A DNA stretch of 64,000 bases from Paraoerskovia sediminicola (GTDB lineage Bacteria; Actinomycetota; Actinomycetes; Actinomycetales; Cellulomonadaceae): NCBI RefSeq assembly GCF_030296575.1, contig NZ_AP027729.1:744001-808000 (forward strand). The letters are read 5' to 3'. Of the stretch, positions 9,547-21,259 are shown piece by piece (within the stretch, counting starts at the first letter, position 1; every line of letters begins with the position of its first letter). The notes beneath the pieces were generated by a model that saw nothing but the letters and a program-made list of their open reading frames with translations, had not been told where the DNA came from and ran no database searches. The position numbers and the translations under genes are program-made.

Positions 9547-10571
9547 TCACTCCCCGGGGTAGACGACCCCGAGCTGCTCCCGGGCGAGGTCGAGCACCCG
9601 CATCAGGTCGAGCGTCTCCTGCCAGGGCATGCGGGCGGACTCGACCGCACCCGCCGCCAGGCAGCGGGCGACCTCGGCGGCCTCGTACTGCTTGCCGTCC
9701 GGCGCGAAGCCGTCGAACTCCTTGCGACCGCCGTCGGCCCACTCGACCGTGAAGGTCGTCGGGCCGAAGGCGTGCTCGGCGATCCGGATGCTGCCGGACG
9801 TCCCGCCGATCGTGAACGTGGCCGGGGTCGGCGTCCGCACCGACGTGCTGAGCGTGGCGGACGCCCGGTCCCCGTAGCGCAGGACGACGGTCGCCTGCGC
9901 GTCGACCCCGGTCTCGGTGAGGTAGCCCGTCGCGACGACGTCCTCCGGGGCGCCGAGCAGGTCCATCGCGAACGCGATCGGGTACACCCCGATGTCGAGG
10001 AGCCCGCCGCCCGCGAGCGCCGGGTCGAAGATCCTCGACGACGGGTCGTACGGGAACGCGGCCTCGTAGCTGCCGGACACCGCGACCACCTCGCCGATCT
10101 CGCCGCGCGCGACGAGGGTGCGGATCGCCGCGACGTGCGGCAGGTGCCGGGTCTTCATGGCCTCCATGACGAACACCCCGGCGTCGCGGGCCGCGTCGAG
10201 GACCTCGACGGCCTCCGCACGGTTGCGGGTGAACGCCTTCTCGACGAGCAGGGGCTTGCCGGCCGCGATCCCGAGCAGCGCGTGCTCGTGGTGGTGCGAG
10301 TGCGGCGTCGCGACGTAGACCGCGTCCACGTCGGGGTCGGCCACGAGGTCCGCGTAGCTCCCGTGCGCGGTCGCCCCGGGCGCGTGCTGCTCGGCGAACG
10401 CCGCGGCCTTGCCGACGTCGCGCGAGCCCACCGCCACGACGCTCGACGCCGTGCTCTCGCGGACGGCGTCCGAGAACGAGCCGGCGATGCGGCCGGCCCC
10501 GAGGACCCCCAGCGGATCGCCGGCGCGTCCATGGGGTCGGGCACTGCGTCGAGCACGGAGACGATCGTCAT
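9547..10571 (-). CDS. Gfo/Idh/MocA family oxidoreductase, copy 2, one apparent frameshift
   Basis: This is a paralogue of the preceding oxidoreductase, similar along its whole length: HAPGATAHGSYADLVADPDV, VEKAFTRN, FDPALAGGGLLDIGVYP and a shared VVYPGE terminus. It is probably a dehydrogenase for a sugar or cyclitol. The first 22 residues are in another frame. Adding one C to the run 10506-10510 restores WGVLGAGRIAGSFSD, a normal Rossmann loop. The ATG at 10571 has TATGGA a short distance upstream, so a leaderless or short-leader message is likely. The two genes are separated by about 40 bases and probably form one unit. Confidence 0.85.
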
Positions 10572-10684
10572 GGGACCGACGCTAGTCCATAGCGTGGAGC
10601 ACGGACCCGGGTGAAGATGGGCACCGGCCGACACCCGCCGCACCGATGGCGGACGGGTCCGGGCCCGACGGCAGAGGAGCCCGC

Positions 10685-11407
10685 ATGTCCACCCGCGCGT
10701 CCGCACGCGACCTCGTCAAGGTCTACGGTCAGGGCGACACGCGCGTCCGCGCGCTCGACGGCGTCGACGTCGACCTCGACTCGGCGCACCTGACGGCGAT
10801 CATGGGCCCCTCCGGGTCGGGCAAGTCGACGCTGATGCACTGCATGGCCGGGCTCGACAGCGCGACGTCGGGCACCGTCGTCGTGGACGGGCAGGACATC
10901 AGCCGCATGAGCCAGCGCCGGCTCACGGCGCTGCGGCGCACCCGCATCGGGTTCGTGTTCCAGTCGTACAACCTCGTGCCGACCCTGACGGCGGAGGAGA
11001 ACATCACCCTCCCCCTGGACATCGCGCGCAAGCCCGTCGACCGGGAGTGGTTCGACGAGGTGGTGGGCGCCGTCGGGCTCGCGGACCGCCTGCACCACCG
11101 GCCCGCCGAGCTCTCGGGCGGCCAGCAGCAGCGCGTCGCCTGCGCCCGAGCGCTCGTCTCCCGCCCGTCCGTCGTCTTCGCCGACGAACCCACCGGGAAC
11201 CTCGACTCGCACTCGTCGGGCGAGGTGCTCGCGTTCCTGCGGCGCTCGGTCGACGAGCTGGGCCAGACCGTCGTGATGGTCACGCACGACCCGCGGGCGG
11301 CGTCCTACGCCCACCGCGTCCTGTTCCTGGCCGACGGGCGCATCGCCGGCGACCTCGCGGCACCCTCCCAGCAGGACGTCCTCGACGCCCTCGGCGCGCT
11401 CACGTGA
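10685..11407 (+). CDS. ABC transporter ATP-binding protein (MacB/LolD type)
   Basis: This 240-residue ATPase carries the Walker A GPSGSGKST, the Q-loop region FVFQSYNLVPTLTAEEN typical of the MacB/LolD/FtsE group, the signature LSGGQQQR, Walker B VVFADEPTGNLDS and the switch His in VTHD. It should energise the FtsX-like permease encoded next. The ATG at 10685 is chosen because GCAGAGGAGC precedes it. The stop overlaps the permease GTG by a few bases (GTGA). Likely roles are export of a lipophilic compound or peptide, or a mechanotransmission function. Nothing in the sequence picks between them. Confidence 0.92.
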   Translation: MSTRASARDLVKVYGQGDTRVRALDGVDVDLDSAHLTAIMGPSGSGKSTLMHCMAGLDSATSGTVVVDGQDISRMSQRRLTALRRTRIGFVFQSYNLVPTLTAEENITLPLDIARKPVDREWFDEVVGAVGLADRLHHRPAELSGGQQQRVACARALVSRPSVVFADEPTGNLDSHSSGEVLAFLRRSVDELGQTVVMVTHDPRAASYAHRVLFLADGRIAGDLAAPSQQDVLDALGALT

Positions 11408-14070
11408 TCCGGGTCGCGCTGCGCGGGGTGCGCGCGCACCTCGTGCGGTTCGTCCTGTCGGTCCTCGCCGTCACGCTGGGGGTCGCGTTCGTCACGGGCG
11501 CGTTCGCGTTCCGCTCCATGCTCTCGTCGACGTTCGACGACATCATCGCCACCACCCTCGTCGGGGACGCGTACGTCCGCGGGTCCGAGCCCGCCCCCGA
11601 CGCACCCACCCAGGGCGGCTCGGGCTCGACCGGGTTCGGCAGCCCCCGCACCCCGATCCCCCTCGACCTCGTCGACGACGTCCAGGCGGTGGACGGCGTC
11701 GCGCGCGCCGCGGCGGACGTCGCCGGCACCGTCGTGCTCGTCGGCGCGGACGGCACCGCCGTGATCACCACCGGCCCCCGAGCACGGCCTTCGCCGTGAG
11801 CCCGCAGGACCCCGGGCTGAGCCTGTCCTCGGGCGCCTGGCCGCAGGGACGCGACCAGATCGTCCTCGAGGACTCCGCAGCGACGACCGCCGGGCTCACG
11901 ACCGGGGACACCACGCAGGTCGTGCTCGGCGACGGGCCGCGCGACGTGACCGTCGTCGGGACCTTCTCGATCGAGGCCTCTGCGGCGGGCGCGATCCTCG
12001 TCGGCCTCGACGAACCGACGGCCGTCGAGGCCTTCGCACCGGACGGGACGGTCTCGACGATCGCCGTGTACGGCGAGCCGGGCGTCGAGGAAGCCGATCT
12101 CGCGGATCGCGTCGCGCAGGTGCTCCCCGCCGACGCCGAGGCCGTGACCGGGGACCAGGCCCGCGACGAGGCGAGCGAGAGCGTCGAGCAGATCCTCGGG
12201 TTCGTGGAGACGTTCCTGCTGATCTTCGCGGCGATCTCGCTGTTCGTCGGCGCGTTCATCATCACCAACACCTTCACGATGTCGGTGCGCGAGCGGATGC
12301 GCGAGCTCGCCCTCCTGCGGGCCCTCGGGGCCTCGCCCCAGCAGGTGTTCCGGTCGATCCTCGCGCAGGCCGTGGCGGTCGGGATCCTCGGCGCCGCGGC
12401 CGGGATCGTCGCGGGCGCCGGGCTCGTCGCCCTGATCCAGCGGGTCCTCGCCGCGCAGGGCATGGAGTTCGCCGGGAGCGTGCCCCTCGGCCCGGCACAG
12501 CTCACCGTCGCGATCGCCGGCGGGGTCGGCGTGAGCCTCGCCGCGGCTGCCGTCCCCGCCCGGCGGGCCGCCACCGTGCCTCCGGTGCAGGCCATGCGGG
12601 ACGACGTCCGCCCCGAACGCGGGGTCGGCCTGCGCGCGGTCCTCGGGCTCGCCGTCGGCGCGGTCGGAGCGGGCCTCCTCGTCCTCGCCGCCCAGCTCGG
12701 CTCCGCCGCGAGCGACACACCCACCGGATGGGCGTTCGTCGACGGGCTCGACCCCCGATGGCTGCTGGGCGCGGGCGCCGCGGCCACGCTCGCCGGGGCC
12801 CTCGTCGTGTCCCCCGCGCTCGCCCGACCCGTGCTCCGGGTCGTCGGATGGCCGGTGGTCGTCGCCCTGCGCCCCCTGGGGCGGCTCGCCACGGGCAACG
12901 TCACCCGCAACCCCCGACGCACCGCGAACACCGCCGGGGCGCTGATGATCGGGATGGCGCTCGTCAGCGTCACCGGGGTCATCGCCGCCTCGACGGACGC
13001 GTCGGTGCGGTCCATCGTCGACACCGAGATGAGCGCCGACTTCCTCGTCGACTCGGCCAACTTCGCCGTGCCGCAGGACGCCGCTCAGGCCGTCGCCGAG
13101 GTGCCTGGGGTGGAGCGCACCGACGTGGTCGAGCTGGGCGCGGTGGACGTCGATACGCCCGGCGGGTCCGGGGACGGGTCGGACGACGAGGGCGGGTCGG
13201 GCGATGGCACCGCGTCCGACGGCGGCGCAGCGTCGGACGACGAGGCCGATCCGGACTCGGCCTCCGCCGCCGGGGTCTCCCCGGGTTCTTCTCCGCCGCC
13301 CTCGACGTGGTGGTCGTCGACGGGGACCCGGACGCGGCGCTCGCCGAGGGGCGCGCCGTCGTCCGACGCCTGCCCGCGCGGGAGCGGGGTGGGAGGTCGG
13401 GGACGCGGTGACCCTCTCCGGGGTCGACACGACGATCGGCGCCGTCATCGACTCGCAGGTCGTCAGCACCGACGTCGTGCTCGACGAGGCGACGTTCGCC
13501 GAGGCCGTGCCGGCCGCGCAGCGAACACTGCGCGTCGTGTACGTGACGGCGTCGCCCGGGACCGACCTCGACGCCCTGCGCGCCGACCTCACCGACGTCG
13601 TGCGCCCGTACGTCGTCCTGTCCGTGCTCGACCCGGAGCAGGTCGCGTCGTCGTTCGCCGAGCAGGTCACGCAGGTGCTGAGCATCCTCTACGCGCTGCT
13701 GGCGCTGTCGATCGTCATCGCCCTGCTGGGCATCGTCAACACGCTCGCCCTGTCCGTGATCGAGCGCACCCGCGAGATCGGGCTCCTGCGCGCGGTCGGG
13801 CTCGGGCGGCTGCAGCTCGCCGGGATCATCGCGATCGAGTCCGTGCTGATCTCCGTCTACGGCACCGCGCTGGGCGTCGCCGTCGGCATCGGGATCGGCG
13901 CCGCGCTGCCCGGCGTGCTCTCCTCCGAGGGCCTCACGACCCTCGCGGTGCCCTGGGACCAGGTGCTCGCGGTGCTCGGCGCGGCCGTCGCGATCGGGCT
14001 GGTCGCGAGCATCTGGCCCGCGGTGCGCGCCGCGCGCCTGCCCGTGCTCGACGCCGTCACCGTCGACTGA
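11404..14070 (+). CDS. FtsX/MacB-like ABC permease, three apparent frameshifts
   Basis: This is one permease of about 890 residues with two FtsX domains, read in four frame segments. The N-terminal membrane anchor is followed by an extracytoplasmic domain and the first set of three helices (IFAAISLFVGAFIITNTFTMSVRERMRE). A central region follows (ATGNVTRNPRRTANTAGALMIG), then a second extracytoplasmic domain and a second helix set ending VRAARLPVLDAVTVD. Breaks repaired by one added base each lie at 11775-11779 (C run), 13279-13285 (CCCCGGG) and 13386-13389 (G run). The joins restore GPPSTAFAVSPQD, AAGVSPGFFSAALD and RGWEVGDAVTLSG. The region around 13150-13260 adds a Gly/Asp-rich insert. It is cotranscribed with the ATPase. 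Confidence 0.88.
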
Positions 14071-14082
14071 CCGCTGCCGCTG

Positions 14083-16890
14083 CTAGCCGGCGCTCTTCTT
14101 CGCCGCCGGCTTCTTGGCGGCGGGCTTCTTCGCAGCGGGCTTCTTGGCCGGGGCCTTCTTCTTCGCCGCCGGCTTCTTCTTGGGGCCCTGGGCCCGCTTC
14201 TCGGCGAGCAGCTCGAACGCGCGCTCCGGGGTCACCGAGTCGGGCGTCAGCTCGCGCGGCAGGGTCCGGTTGGTCTCGCCGTCCGTGATGTACGCACCGA
14301 ACCGTCCGTCCTTGATGACGACGGGCTTGTCGGTCTCGGGGTCCTGGCCGAGCTCGCGCAGCGGCGGCGCCGCCGTGCGGCCACGCCCGCGCTTCGGCTG
14401 CTTGTAGAGCTCGATCGCCTCGTCGAGGGTGACCGTGAACATCGCGTCCTCGCTCGGGAGCGTGCGCGAGTCGGTGCCCTTCTTCAGGTAGGGCCCGTAG
14501 CGGCCGTTCTGCGCCGTGATCTCGTCGCCCGACTCGGGGTCGGTCCCGACCACGCGGGGCAGCGAGAGGATCTTCAGCGCGTCGTCGATCGTCACCGTCT
14601 CCAGCGACATCGTCGACAGCAGCGACCCCGTACGGGGCTTCGGCTGCGCCGCCTTGGCCTTCTTCTGCGCCGCGGCCGAGAGGGACGTGTCGATCGGCGG
14701 GAGGTCGAGCACCTCGGTGACGTACGGACCGTAGCGACCGGCCTTGGCGATGATCGTGCGGCCCGTCTCCGGGTCCGTGCCGAGCTCCTTGCCGTCGTCC
14801 GCGCCCGCGGCGATGAGCTCACGCGCCTTGGCGACCGTCAGCTCGTCGGGCGCGACGTCGTCCGGCACGGAGGCGCGCGGCGGGTTCTCGCCCTCCTTGA
14901 CCTCGGTCGAGAGGTCCTCGACGTACGGGCCGTAGCGGCCGACGCGCAGTTGCAGGCCCTCGCCGAGCGGGATCGAGTTGATCCCGCGGGCGTCGATGTC
15001 ACCCATGCCCTCGATGAGGCCGCGCAGCCCGCCGGTCTCGCGCGTGTTGCTCTCGTCGCCCCGGTAGAACGTGCTCAGCCACTCGACCCGGTCCTTGCGG
15101 CCGGCGGCGATCTCGTCGAGGTCCGCCTCCATGCCGGCCGTGAAGTCGTAGTCGATGAGCCGCCCGAAGTGCTCCTCCAGCAGCCGGACCACGGCGAACG
15201 CGACCCAGCTCGGCACGAGCGCCTGCCCGCGGGACAGGACGTACCCGCGGTCCATGATCGTCGAGATCGTCGACGCGTAGGTCGAGGGTCGCCCGATGCC
15301 GAGCTCCTCGAGAGCCTTGACGATGCTCGCCTCCGTGTAGCGCGGCGGCGCGGACGTCGAGTGACCGTCGGCCGAGAGCTCGTCGCCCGTCAGCGCGTCG
15401 CCCTCCGCCATCTGCGGCAGCCGGGCGTCCTTGCCGTCGCCCTTGCCCTTGCCGGCGGTGTCGATCGAGTCCTCGGCGTACCGGTCGGCGTCGGACGACT
15501 CCTCGTAGGCCGCGAGGAACCCGCGGAACGTGATCACGGTGCCGGACGCCGCGAAGACCGCGTCCCCGAGCGCGTCCCGGCCGTCGGTCGCCGCGACCGC
15601 GCCCACGAGCCGGACGGACGCCGTGGAGCCCTTCGCGTCGGACATCTGCGACGCGACCGTGCGCTTCCAGATCAGCTCGTACAGCCGGAACTGGTCGCCG
15701 CTGATCTCGCGGGCCACCTGGGCGGGCGTGCGGAACGAGTCCCCGGCGGGGCGGATCGCCTCGTGGGCCTCCTGCGCGCCCTTGCTCTTGTTCGCGTAGA
15801 CGCGCGGCTTCTGCGGCAGGTAGTCGGCACCGTAGAGCTCCGCGGCCTGACGGCGGGCGGCGTCGGTCGCCTCGCCGGACAGCGCCGGCGAGTCGGTACG
15901 CATGTAGGTGATGTACCCGTTCTCGTACAGCGCCTGGGCGGTCCGCATCGCCTGCCGCGAGGACATGCGGAGCTTGCGGCTCGCCTCCTGCTGCAGCGTG
16001 GACGTGGTGAACGGCGCTGCCGGACGGCGCGTGTACGGCTTGGTCTCGAGGCTCCGGACGGCGAAGCTCGCCTCGGCGAGACCCGCCACCACGGCCTGGG
16101 CGGTCGCCCCGTCGAGGTGGGCGACGCCCTTGGCCGACGCCTTGAGCTGCCCTCGGTCGTCGAAGTCGCGACCGGCCGCGACGCGGGTGCCGTCGAGCTC
16201 GACGAGCCGCGCGCCGAACGCCTTGCCCGCGTCGTCGTGGCTGCGGTCGGCGAGCTCGAACGTGCCCGTCACGTCCCAGTACTCGGCGGCGACGAACGCC
16301 ATGCGCTCGCGCTCGCGCTCCACGACGAGCCGGGTCGCGACCGACTGGACGCGCCCGGCCGAGAGTCCCTGCCGGACCTTGCGCCACAGGACCGGCGACA
16401 CCTCGTACCCGTAGAGGCGGTCGAGGATGCGGCGGGTCTCCTGGGCGTCGACGAGGTCGGTGTCCAGCTCGCGGGTGTTCTCGAGGGCGCGGGCGATCGC
16501 CTCGCGGGTGATCTCGTGGAACACCATGCGCTTGACGGGGACCTTGGGCTTGAGCGCCTCGATGAGGTGCCACGCGATGGCCTCGCCCTCGCGGTCCTCA
16601 TCGGTAGCGAGGTAGAGCTCGTCGGCCTCCTTGAGCGCCCGTCGGAGCTCGGTGACCTTCTTCTTCTTGTCGCCGTACACCTCGTAGTACGGGTCGAAGC
16701 CGTTGTCGACGTCGACCGCGAACTTCTTGTACGGGCCCTTCTTCATCTCCGCCGGCAGCTCGGACGGCTGGGGGAGGTCACGGATGTGCCCGACGCTCGC
16801 CTCGACCTCGTAGTCGTCGCCGAGATAGCCCTGGATCTTGCGCGCCTTGGTGGGCGACTCGACGATCACGAGCTTGCGTCCTGCGGACAT
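14083..16890 (-). CDS. topA: DNA topoisomerase I
   Basis: This type IA topoisomerase relaxes negative supercoils. The Toprim domain starts KLVIVESPTKA and includes the DEDREGEAIAWH metal site. The active-site Tyr lies in GYITYMRTDS near residue 327. Instead of zinc fingers the C-terminus carries repeated GRYGPY-type domains (VGRYGPYVED, AGRYGPYVTE, NGRYGPYLKK, DGRFGAYIT), as in mycobacterial and Streptomyces enzymes. It ends in a Lys/Ala/Pro tail with repeated PAAKK units, which in relatives binds DNA and aids processivity. The ATG at 16890 (MSAGRKLV) is preferred over an ATG six codons upstream. It is intact, unlike many neighbours, and is convergent with the ABC permease 12 bases away. Confidence 0.96.
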   Translation of the reverse strand: MSAGRKLVIVESPTKARKIQGYLGDDYEVEASVGHIRDLPQPSELPAEMKKGPYKKFAVDVDNGFDPYYEVYGDKKKKVTELRRALKEADELYLATDEDREGEAIAWHLIEALKPKVPVKRMVFHEITREAIARALENTRELDTDLVDAQETRRILDRLYGYEVSPVLWRKVRQGLSAGRVQSVATRLVVERERERMAFVAAEYWDVTGTFELADRSHDDAGKAFGARLVELDGTRVAAGRDFDDRGQLKASAKGVAHLDGATAQAVVAGLAEASFAVRSLETKPYTRRPAAPFTTSTLQQEASRKLRMSSRQAMRTAQALYENGYITYMRTDSPALSGEATDAARRQAAELYGADYLPQKPRVYANKSKGAQEAHEAIRPAGDSFRTPAQVAREISGDQFRLYELIWKRTVASQMSDAKGSTASVRLVGAVAATDGRDALGDAVFAASGTVITFRGFLAAYEESSDADRYAEDSIDTAGKGKGDGKDARLPQMAEGDALTGDELSADGHSTSAPPRYTEASIVKALEELGIGRPSTYASTISTIMDRGYVLSRGQALVPSWVAFAVVRLLEEHFGRLIDYDFTAGMEADLDEIAAGRKDRVEWLSTFYRGDESNTRETGGLRGLIEGMGDIDARGINSIPLGEGLQLRVGRYGPYVEDLSTEVKEGENPPRASVPDDVAPDELTVAKARELIAAGADDGKELGTDPETGRTIIAKAGRYGPYVTEVLDLPPIDTSLSAAAQKKAKAAQPKPRTGSLLSTMSLETVTIDDALKILSLPRVVGTDPESGDEITAQNGRYGPYLKKGTDSRTLPSEDAMFTVTLDEAIELYKQPKRGRGRTAAPPLRELGQDPETDKPVVIKDGRFGAYITDGETNRTLPRELTPDSVTPERAFELLAEKRAQGPKKKPAAKKKAPAKKPAAKKPAAKKPAAKKSAG

Positions 16891-17012
16891 CCGTACCTGC
16901 TTCCTCAAGTCGTCCGGCGCACCGGTGGCGCGCGGCAGTCAATGACGTTACGCCACACCTGCAAGTGGTGAGGTCCTCCGGCTGCGTGGTCTGTGGAGGG
17001 ACGGTGGAGAGT

Positions 17013-17978
17013 TCACGCGCGAGGCGCGACGCCCGACGGCGGCCCGACGGTCCCCGGCACGGGCACCCGCGGGCAGGCGGTCGCCTGCCGCAGGACCAGC
17101 ATCACGCCGAAGGTCAGGAGAGCGGTCGCGACGACCGCGGAGGCGCCCGCGAAGTACGCCGTCACGGTCGGGCGAGCGGCGTCCGTCGACACGAGCACCT
17201 GCTCGGCGCCCCACCAGGCGACCGCTCCCGCGACGGCGGCGCCGAGCCACAGCAGGCAGCCCGTCGCCCAGGACGCCGGCCCGACGACGCCCCGGTGCTC
17301 GGGCGCCGGGTCGAGCCCGGACCGAGGGGTGAACGCCAGCACCACGCAGCCCCACGCGAGGACCACGAGGGCGGCGGCGATCGCGTCGCTCGGCCGGTGC
17401 CACTGGGCCACGAGGGTCGAGACCCCCATCGCCACCGTGTAGGCGGCGCCCAGCAGCGCGACGAGCGGCCGCGCGCCCCGCGGCACGGCGATGAGCAGGG
17501 CGACCGCCACCGACGCGGCGACGGTCGTGTGACCCGACGGCAGCGCGTTCTCGTACGTGAAGCCGCCGATCAGGTTGTCCCGGTGGAACACCTGGTGCTT
17601 GAGCAGCTGGGTCGTGACGTTCGCGCCGCCGACGAGCACGGCCACCTGGACCGCGAGGCCCCAGCGCCGGCGGATCAGCGCGACCACCATCGCGGCGCCC
17701 AGCCCGGCGACGACGAAGGTGACCGAGACGACGTCGAGCACCGGCTCCGCGAACGACCACAGCCGACCCTGCCCGTACGTCGCCCCGTCGAAGGCCATCT
17801 GGTCGAGCCGCTGGCCCGCGTAGGTGTCGACGAGCAGCCGCCACGTCACCCAGACGAGGACGAGGGACATGAGCCCGACGGCGCCCGCGACGACGCGGGG
17901 CGCCAGGCGGACGACCGCACCGCTCGGCGCAACGACGGGCCGCGCGCTCGGTGCGGGACCACTGCCGGCGGCGCTCAC
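17013..17978 (-). CDS. PAP2-superfamily membrane phosphatase
   Basis: This is a polytopic membrane protein with the PAP2 phosphatase motifs: KHQVFHRDN (motif 1), LPSGHTT (motif 2, catalytic His) and STLVAQWHRPSDA (motif 3, nucleophile His and Asp). It probably dephosphorylates a lipid pyrophosphate or phosphatidate on the outer face. I use the GTG at 17978 because CCGAGAGGCGG precedes it. A GTG at 18029 in frame would add 17 residues. The upstream region holds four copies of a 10-base repeat and a strong hairpin. No partner gene is obvious, since topA upstream on the strand map is a housekeeping gene. Confidence 0.88.
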   Translation of the reverse strand: MSAAGSGPAPSARPVVAPSGAVVRLAPRVVAGAVGLMSLVLVWVTWRLLVDTYAGQRLDQMAFDGATYGQGRLWSFAEPVLDVVSVTFVVAGLGAAMVVALIRRRWGLAVQVAVLVGGANVTTQLLKHQVFHRDNLIGGFTYENALPSGHTTVAASVAVALLIAVPRGARPLVALLGAAYTVAMGVSTLVAQWHRPSDAIAAALVVLAWGCVVLAFTPRSGLDPAPEHRGVVGPASWATGCLLWLGAAVAGAVAWWGAEQVLVSTDAARPTVTAYFAGASAVVATALLTFGVMLVLRQATACPRVPVPGTVGPPSGVAPRA

Positions 17979-18063
17979 TGGGCACCGCCTCTCGGGCTGC
18001 AGGTGGTCATAGGGAGAACGGTAGGCCACGGGACCGACCCTCCGGTCACCGCGCGTCGCCGTC

Positions 18064-18103
18064 GGTCACCGACGGTCACCGACGGTCACCGACGGTCACG
18101 GAC
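18064..18103. repeat. 10-base tandem repeat, four copies
   Basis: Three exact copies of GGTCACCGAC and a fourth, GGTCACGGAC, run head to tail. They lie between the PAP2 gene start and the hairpin that ends the Opp operon. Copy number at such sites often varies between strains. The repeat sits about 85 bases upstream of the PAP2 start, where it could affect its promoter. Confidence 0.9.
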
Positions 18104-18108
18104 GAAGA

Positions 18109-18149
18109 CCTGCCCGGGGTGCCGGACGTCGTCCGGCACCCCGGGCAGG
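18109..18149. terminator. strong hairpin terminator after the Opp-type operon
   Basis: A perfect 19-base inverted repeat (starting CCTGCCCGGGGTGCCGGAC) with a three-base GTC loop lies 30 bases beyond the stop of the last importer gene on the minus strand. It is the longest perfect stem seen in the window and should end that operon. Confidence 0.85.
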
Positions 18150-18178
18150 ACCGTTGCCCCTCCGGCGCTGTCGTGGGG

Positions 18179-19278
<1,100 letters not shown>

Positions 19279-19282
<4 letters not shown>

Positions 19283-20277
19283 GTGCGGTCCTCCTTGGCC
19301 TCGTAGACGACCGGCGTGAAGCCGATCCGCGGGCGGATCCCGCGGCGGCGCAGCGAGCGGGCGTGCAGGCCCGTGCTCCGCAGCCTCGGGTTGACGAACT
19401 CGTCGATGCCGAAGTTGATGAGGGTCAGCGCCATGCCGAGCAGGGCGATGCACAGACCCGCCGGGACGAACCACCACCACGCTCCACGCTGGAGCGCGAG
19501 GTTGTTCTGCGCCCAGAAGAGGATCGTGCCCCAGTTCCAGTCGCTGACCGGGGTGATGCCGATGAACGACAGGGTGACCTGCGAGAGCACCGCGAAGGTG
19601 ACCGTGCCGACGAACCCTGCCGCGATGATCGCGGTGAGGTTCGGGAGCACCTCGACGAGGATGAGGCGCCAGCTGCGCTCCCCGTTCGCCCGCGCGGCCT
19701 CGACGAAGTCGCGTCGCCTCAGCGACAGCGTCTGGGCGCGCAGCACGCGTGCGCCCCAGGCCCATCCGGTCGCGGCGATCACGAGTGCGACGGTGACCCC
19801 GCCCGCGGTCGGCAGCTGGCCGGCGATGATGATGATCAGCGGGAGCTGCGGGATCACGAGGAAGACGTTCGACAGCGCCGAGAGCGTCTCGTCGCCGATC
19901 CCGCCGATGAAGCCCGCGGTCACACCGACCACGACCCCGACGATGGTCGCCCCGATCCCGGCGATGAACCCGACGACCATGACGCCCCGGGTGCCGACGA
20001 TGATCTGCGACAGGATGTCGCGCCCCAGGTGGTCGGTGCCGAACCAGTGGGTCGACGACGGCGCCTGCAGCAGGTCCTTCGACACGTCGCCGGCGCCGTA
20101 GGGAGCGATCCACGGCCCGATGATCGCGAGGATCGCGAAGAAGGCGAGGATGCCGAGGCCGGTCATCGCCTTGGAGTTGCGGAGGAAGAGGAACTTCTGC
20201 GGCTTGTTCTTCTTCTTCGGCGCGGTGCTGCTCACGACCTCGGCGGCCGGAGTCTCGAGCGTGGTGTCCGTGGCCAT
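19279..20277 (-). CDS. Opp/Dpp-type ABC importer permease (DppC-like)
   Basis: This is a 332-residue inner-membrane permease with six predicted helices and an N-terminal cytoplasmic tail. The EAA-type coupling loop is RRDFVEAARANGER. The sequence GTDHLGRDILSQIIVGTR is the hallmark of DppC/OppC subunits. It pairs with the DppB-like permease encoded one base upstream. The start ATG follows GGAGGGCTGAC. No frameshift is present. Confidence 0.93.
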
Positions 20278-20278
20278 G

Positions 20279-21259
20279 TCAGCCCTCCTGCCGGGTACGG
20301 GGATCGAGCGCCGCGTAGACGAAGTCCGCGATGATGTTCGCGCCCAGGACCGACAGCGTGATCACGAGGAAGCACCCCTGCATCAACGGGTAGTCCTGCG
20401 ACGACACGGCCTGGAACAGCGTGAATCCGATGCCCTGGTAGGAGAAGACCATCTCCATGATCAGGGTGCCGCCCACGATGAACCCGAGCGACAGCGCGAA
20501 GCTCGACACCTGCGGAAGGATCGCGTTGCGCGCCGCGTAGCCGAAGACGACCGTGCGCTCCTTGAGGCCCTTGGCCTGCGCCACCGTGACGTAGTCCTCG
20601 GACGAGACGGTGACCATCATGTTGCGCATCCCGAGGATCCAGCCCGCGATCGAGGACAGGATCACCGTGAGCGCCGGCAGGGTCCCGTAGTAGATCACCG
20701 AGCGGATGAACTCCCACGAGAACTCCGGCACCAGGCCGCGGTCGTAGCTGCCGCTGGACGGGAACCAGCCGAGCCAGACCGCGAACACGGCGATCGCGAT
20801 GAGACCGAGCCAGAAGTACGGGACCGCCGAGAAGAACGTGGTCACCGGGAGCAGGCCGTCGGCCCACGTCCCGCGACGCCAGCCGATGCCCATCCCGAGG
20901 AGGGTGCCGATCGTGAAGGCGATGATCGTCGAGACCCCGACGAGGCCGATCGTCCACGGGAGCGTCTGGCGGACGATGTCGATCACGGGCGTCGGGAAGA
21001 ACGTGAAGGACAGCCCGAGGTCGCCCTGGAACAGCAGCTTCCAGTACTCCACGTACTGCTGCCAGATGTTCATGTCCTTGTCGAGCCCGAAGAGGATGCG
21101 GATCGAGTTGGCGGCGTTCGAGTCGATCCGGCCCTGCATGCGCCCGATCAGGGCGATCACGGGGTCGCCGGGCATCATGCGCGGGATCAGGAAGTTGATG
21201 GTCACGGCCGCCCAGGCCGTGAGCGCGTAGAACGCGATGCGTCGCGCGAAGAACTTCAT
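20279..21259 (-). CDS. Opp/Dpp-type ABC importer permease (DppB-like)
   Basis: This is a 326-residue permease beginning with a membrane helix and the [10 protein letters not shown] segment typical of DppB/OppB. The coupling motif is [17 protein letters not shown], and the C-terminal helices include [16 protein letters not shown]. It forms the heterodimeric channel with the next gene product. The ATG at 21259 overlaps the stop of the OppF-like ATPase gene (ATGA), consistent with translational coupling. Confidence 0.93.
   Translation of the reverse strand: MKFFARRIAFYALTAWAAVTINFLIPRMMPGDPVIALIGRMQGRIDSNAANSIRILFGLDKDMNIWQQYVEYWKLLFQGDLGLSFTFFPTPVIDIVRQTLPWTIGLVGVSTIIAFTIGTLLGMGIGWRRGTWADGLLPVTTFFSAVPYFWLGLIAIAVFAVWLGWFPSSGSYDRGLVPEFSWEFIRSVIYYGTLPALTVILSSIAGWILGMRNMMVTVSSEDYVTVAQAKGLKERTVVFGYAARNAILPQVSSFALSLGFIVGGTLIMEMVFSYQGIGFTLFQAVSSQDYPLMQGCFLVITLSVLGANIIADFVYAALDPRTRQEG

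Noticed and set aside
14950-16971. 673-codon plus-strand frame opposite topA
   Set aside because: It is the antisense shadow of an intact, highly conserved topoisomerase gene. Its composition is dominated by Arg, Val, Glu, Asp and Leu with no motifs.
18064-18103. CRISPR-like array
   Set aside because: The units are 10 bases, head to tail with no spacers, so this is a simple tandem repeat.
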